Below the pieces are notes generated by a model that worked only from the letters and a program-made list of their open reading frames with translations, was not told the origin of the DNA and ran no database searches. A program made the position numbers and the translations under genes. A DNA stretch of 64,000 nt from Paenibacillus apiarius (GTDB taxonomy: Bacteria > Bacillota > Bacilli > Paenibacillales > Paenibacillaceae): assembly GCF_017052585.1 (NCBI RefSeq), contig NZ_JAFFHZ010000001.1, positions 3,339,001 through 3,403,000 of the forward strand, read 5' to 3'. Numbering within the stretch: position 1 is the first letter of the stretch; every line of letters starts with the position of its first letter. Of the stretch, positions 61,798 through 64,000 are shown one piece after another.

Positions 61798-61988
61798 TAG
61801 TTCGATTTCGTTAAAGAAATGTCAATCGCGTTAAATAAAAAGGTTCTTCTAGGAGGTGCTGCTGTTAAGCTCCAGGAACAAAGTCAATCCTGATAAATGA
61901 ATCATCATTTCAATAATGTCGCCAGCCGGCTGAAAACGGTACCATTGTAGTCAGAGGTTCACAACCGAAGAGATTGGGAGGAGAGGTC
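61798..61988. other. Leader of the second sugar ABC operon
   Basis: No clear promoter hexamers. An AGGAGGTG at 61853-61860 leads only to about 14 codons. The GGGAGGAGAGG site at about 61976-61986 serves the downstream gene. Confidence 0.35.
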
Positions 61989-63227
61989 ATGAACAAAATG
62001 AAAAGGCTTACCGTATTGCTGCTGGTGTCGCTGCTGCTGTTGGTCACGGCTTGCGGCAAGGATAGCGGGAATGGCACTCCGGCGGCGGGCAAGGACGAGT
62101 CACAGGAAAAAGCGACAGTGACGATGGGGTTCTGGGGCACGGCGCAGGATTTGAAAATTTATCAGGATGCGGCGGCTTCCATTAGCGACCAGTATCCGAA
62201 CTTGGAATTGAAAATCAAGCAGTATCCGAGCAGCGAGCAGTTCTGGAATGTGCTGCCGGGCGAAATTGCGGCGGGTGTAGCGCCCGACTTCATAAAGATT
62301 TCCAACGAAGGGGCGTACGAGTATATTAACAAAGGCCTGTTCACTTCGTTGGACGAGCTCATCGCCTCGTCAGATGTGGATATGAACCGCTTCGCGGCTT
62401 CGTCGGCGGATATCTGGAAGGTCGATGATAAGCTGTATGGCATTCCGAACTTGACGATGCCGTCGATGTTCTTCATCAACGCCGACATGTGGAAGGAAGC
62501 GGGTCTTGGCGAGTATCCGCAGACATGGGACGAAGTGGAAGCGGCCGCCAAGAAATTGACGAAGGATGACGTGTACGGCATTACGATCAACATCGATGCG
62601 TATCACATTACGAACTATGTGAAGAGCTACGGCGGCGGCTGGGGCAACGGGAAGACGATCAACTCGGCCGAGAACGTGCAGGGGCTGCAGAAAATTTTCG
62701 ATATGTACAAAGAGGGCGTTGCCGTGACGCCGAAAGCGCTTGGCTATGGCTGGGACGGCGAAGTATTTGCGAATGGCAAAGCGGCGATGACGACGGGCGG
62801 ATACTGGTACAAAGGTTATTTGAAGGATGCCAATCCGAACCTGAACTATGTCGCGCTTCCGGTGCCTAAGGGAACGGTCAACGGCGGCACGATGATTTCC
62901 GACGCTTATGTCGTATTGAAGGACGCGAAGAACAAGGAAGCGGCGCTCAAGGCTGCGTATTATTTGACAAATGACAAGACACAGACCGAGTTCCTGAAGC
63001 TTGGCTTCAATTCGGCGGTAACGAGCTTGTCAGCCAAATATTTCGAAGAGAATCCGGAATTCAAAGCGGTCGAGAAGGCGCTTGACTATAGCACTGACTT
63101 CGCTTATCCGGCAGAAACGAAGAAGTTCATTGATGAATTGGTGAAACAGCTTGAAGCGACCATCTTGGGCGGCACGAGCCAGACGCCGCAGCAATTGCTC
63201 GACGGCATTCAGCAACAATTTCAGTAG
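61989..63227 (+). CDS. Sugar ABC transporter substrate-binding lipoprotein
   Basis: A 412-residue CUT1-type binding lipoprotein, lipobox LVTAC (Cys22). Mature part: TVTMGFWGTAQDLKIYQDAAASISDQYPNLEL, then LPGEIAAGVAPDFIKISNEGAYEYINKGLFTSLDELI, WKVDDKLYGIPNLTMPSMFFINADMWKEAGL, and near the end NKEAALKAAYYLTNDKTQTEFLK, all typical of maltose/oligosaccharide-type binding proteins (family 1). ATG 61989 comes after a GGAGGAGAGG site. It lies downstream of a YesM/YesN pair that probably controls it. Confidence 0.92.
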   Translation: MNKMKRLTVLLLVSLLLLVTACGKDSGNGTPAAGKDESQEKATVTMGFWGTAQDLKIYQDAAASISDQYPNLELKIKQYPSSEQFWNVLPGEIAAGVAPDFIKISNEGAYEYINKGLFTSLDELIASSDVDMNRFAASSADIWKVDDKLYGIPNLTMPSMFFINADMWKEAGLGEYPQTWDEVEAAAKKLTKDDVYGITINIDAYHITNYVKSYGGGWGNGKTINSAENVQGLQKIFDMYKEGVAVTPKALGYGWDGEVFANGKAAMTTGGYWYKGYLKDANPNLNYVALPVPKGTVNGGTMISDAYVVLKDAKNKEAALKAAYYLTNDKTQTEFLKLGFNSAVTSLSAKYFEENPEFKAVEKALDYSTDFAYPAETKKFIDELVKQLEATILGGTSQTPQQLLDGIQQQFQ

Positions 63228-63235
63228 GTAATCGG

Positions 63236-63265
63236 GTTCCCGTTTCCGTCTTGTGAAGCGGGAAC
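63236..63265 (+). terminator. Intercistronic hairpin
   Basis: GTTCCCG (63236-63242) pairs with CGGGAAC (63259-63265) between the binding-protein and permease genes. Such hairpins often keep binding-protein mRNA levels above those of the permease. Confidence 0.65.
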
Positions 63266-63340
63266 AGCTTTATTCGTTGATATGAGGACTTAATAGCGGA
63301 ACAACTTCCAAATTAATTTGAACATTCAGGAGGCTTGCTT

Positions 63341-64000
63341 ATGGCTGCCTATGACAATAAACATGCAACGGCGGATTACAGCCGCTTGAACAAACGCCCG
63401 TCGCGGTTCCGTTCGCTCGCGGATTCGGATACCGCGGTCGGCTGGCTGTTCACGCTGCCGTTTCTGGTGCTGTGGGTATGGTGGTTTTTGTACCCGTTCG
63501 CGCAATCCTTCCTGCGCAGCTTTCAGGAAGTCAGCTTCACGGCGCTAGGTGATGCGTCCTTCATCGGGCTGCAGAACTATATCCATATTTTGCAGGACCC
63601 CGAGTTCTATCAGGCGGTGCTTCATTCCTTGCAGATCGTCGTTATCGCCGTTCCGGTGCAGACGCTGCTCGGCTTGCTGATGGCGGTGCTCGTCAATCAG
63701 AAGATGAAGGGCCGGGGAATATTCCGCACCGTGTTCTTCATTCCGTATATTACGTCGCAGATCGCGGTAACGACGGTGTTCATGATGCTGTTCAAGAAGG
63801 GAACCTTCGTGACGAAATTTTTCACGCTGTTCGGGTTCGCGGATACGACGTGGTTCGCAGATACGCGCTATGCGCTTTTGTTCGTCAGCATTCTGTTCAT
63901 TTTCCAGCAGTGCGGGTTCAGCATGATCGTATACTTGTCCGGGCTGCAGGAGATTCCGCGCGATCTGTACGAAGCGGGGCAGATGGACGGAGCGTCCAAA
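63341..64000 (+). CDS. Sugar ABC transporter permease (3' end outside window)
   Basis: First 220 codons of a CUT1 permease of the MalF/UgpA type. After a short polar N-terminus come the helices DTAVGWLFTLPFLVLWVWWFLYPFAQSFLRSF and further QIVVIAVPVQTLLGLLMAVLVNQ, RTVFFIPYITSQIAVTTVFMMLF. The last visible residues, EIPRDLYEAGQMDGASK, are the EAA loop. CAGGAGG lies seven bases before ATG 63341. Partner of the binding protein upstream. Confidence 0.92.
   Translation, partial: MAAYDNKHATADYSRLNKRPSRFRSLADSDTAVGWLFTLPFLVLWVWWFLYPFAQSFLRSFQEVSFTALGDASFIGLQNYIHILQDPEFYQAVLHSLQIVVIAVPVQTLLGLLMAVLVNQKMKGRGIFRTVFFIPYITSQIAVTTVFMMLFKKGTFVTKFFTLFGFADTTWFADTRYALLFVSILFIFQQCGFSMIVYLSGLQEIPRDLYEAGQMDGASK

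Overview
The window reads as chromosome of a Gram-positive, endospore-former-type bacterium, most likely Paenibacillus or a close relative. Three things point there. The gene set is Bacillales-typical: des-desKR, ypsA, efeOBU, LplABC-type and YesM/YesN-type sugar uptake modules, and a HrcA/CIRCE operator. Ribosome binding sites are strong GGAGG types with many GTG and TTG starts. GC content is moderate, with locally AT-richer accessory segments. No rRNA, tRNA, CRISPR array, intact transposase or prophage was seen.

Layout. 1-1.2 kb: a TetR repressor and its HXXEE membrane partner under a palindromic operator. 1.3-3 kb: a DEAD-box helicase and a small acidic protein. 3.0-4.1 kb: an AbiF-like (Abi_2, HEPN) gene, now frameshifted, behind a structured non-coding segment. 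4.4-9.2 kb: an organophosphate antiporter divergent from a three-gene sensor (binding lipoprotein, kinase, NarL-type regulator). 10-12 kb: htpG behind a perfect CIRCE. 12.1-16.7 kb: a truncated ParE-like toxin, then the iron-uptake operon efeOBU under a Fur box. 16.7-18.4 kb: ypsA and a lipoprotein. 18.9-26.9 kb: a tight five-gene operon (SWIM protein, DUF5691-like HEAT protein, MoxR ATPase, DUF5682-like protein, vWA protein). 27-31 kb: OsmC protein, small membrane protein, a secreted protein and an ECF-type sigma factor. 31.4-34.9 kb: a 1160-residue fusion of two serine hydrolases. 35.2-46.6 kb: a large locus of phosphoesterases, a GDPD, an LplABC-type ABC importer, a PHP hydrolase, a DeoR regulator and a MATE exporter. 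46.8-49.7 kb: the cold-sensing des-desK-desR operon. 50.5-56.4 kb: an oligopeptide ABC operon on the minus strand. 57-64 kb: a YesM/YesN two-component pair, repeat-rich DNA, a secreted protein and the start of a second sugar ABC operon that runs off the window.

The two most interesting systems are the AbiF-type gene with its upstream RNA candidate (HEPN RNase toxin with RNA partner, apparently inactivated) and the SWIM/DUF5691/MoxR/DUF5682/vWA operon, which has the composition of MoxR-vWA chaperone-like conflict or stress systems whose activity is, to my knowledge, undetermined. A third theme is dispersed non-coding repeats. One family has three copies here and another has two. In two places a copy lies exactly at the broken end of a truncated gene. 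All identifications come from reading the sequence; no database search was run.
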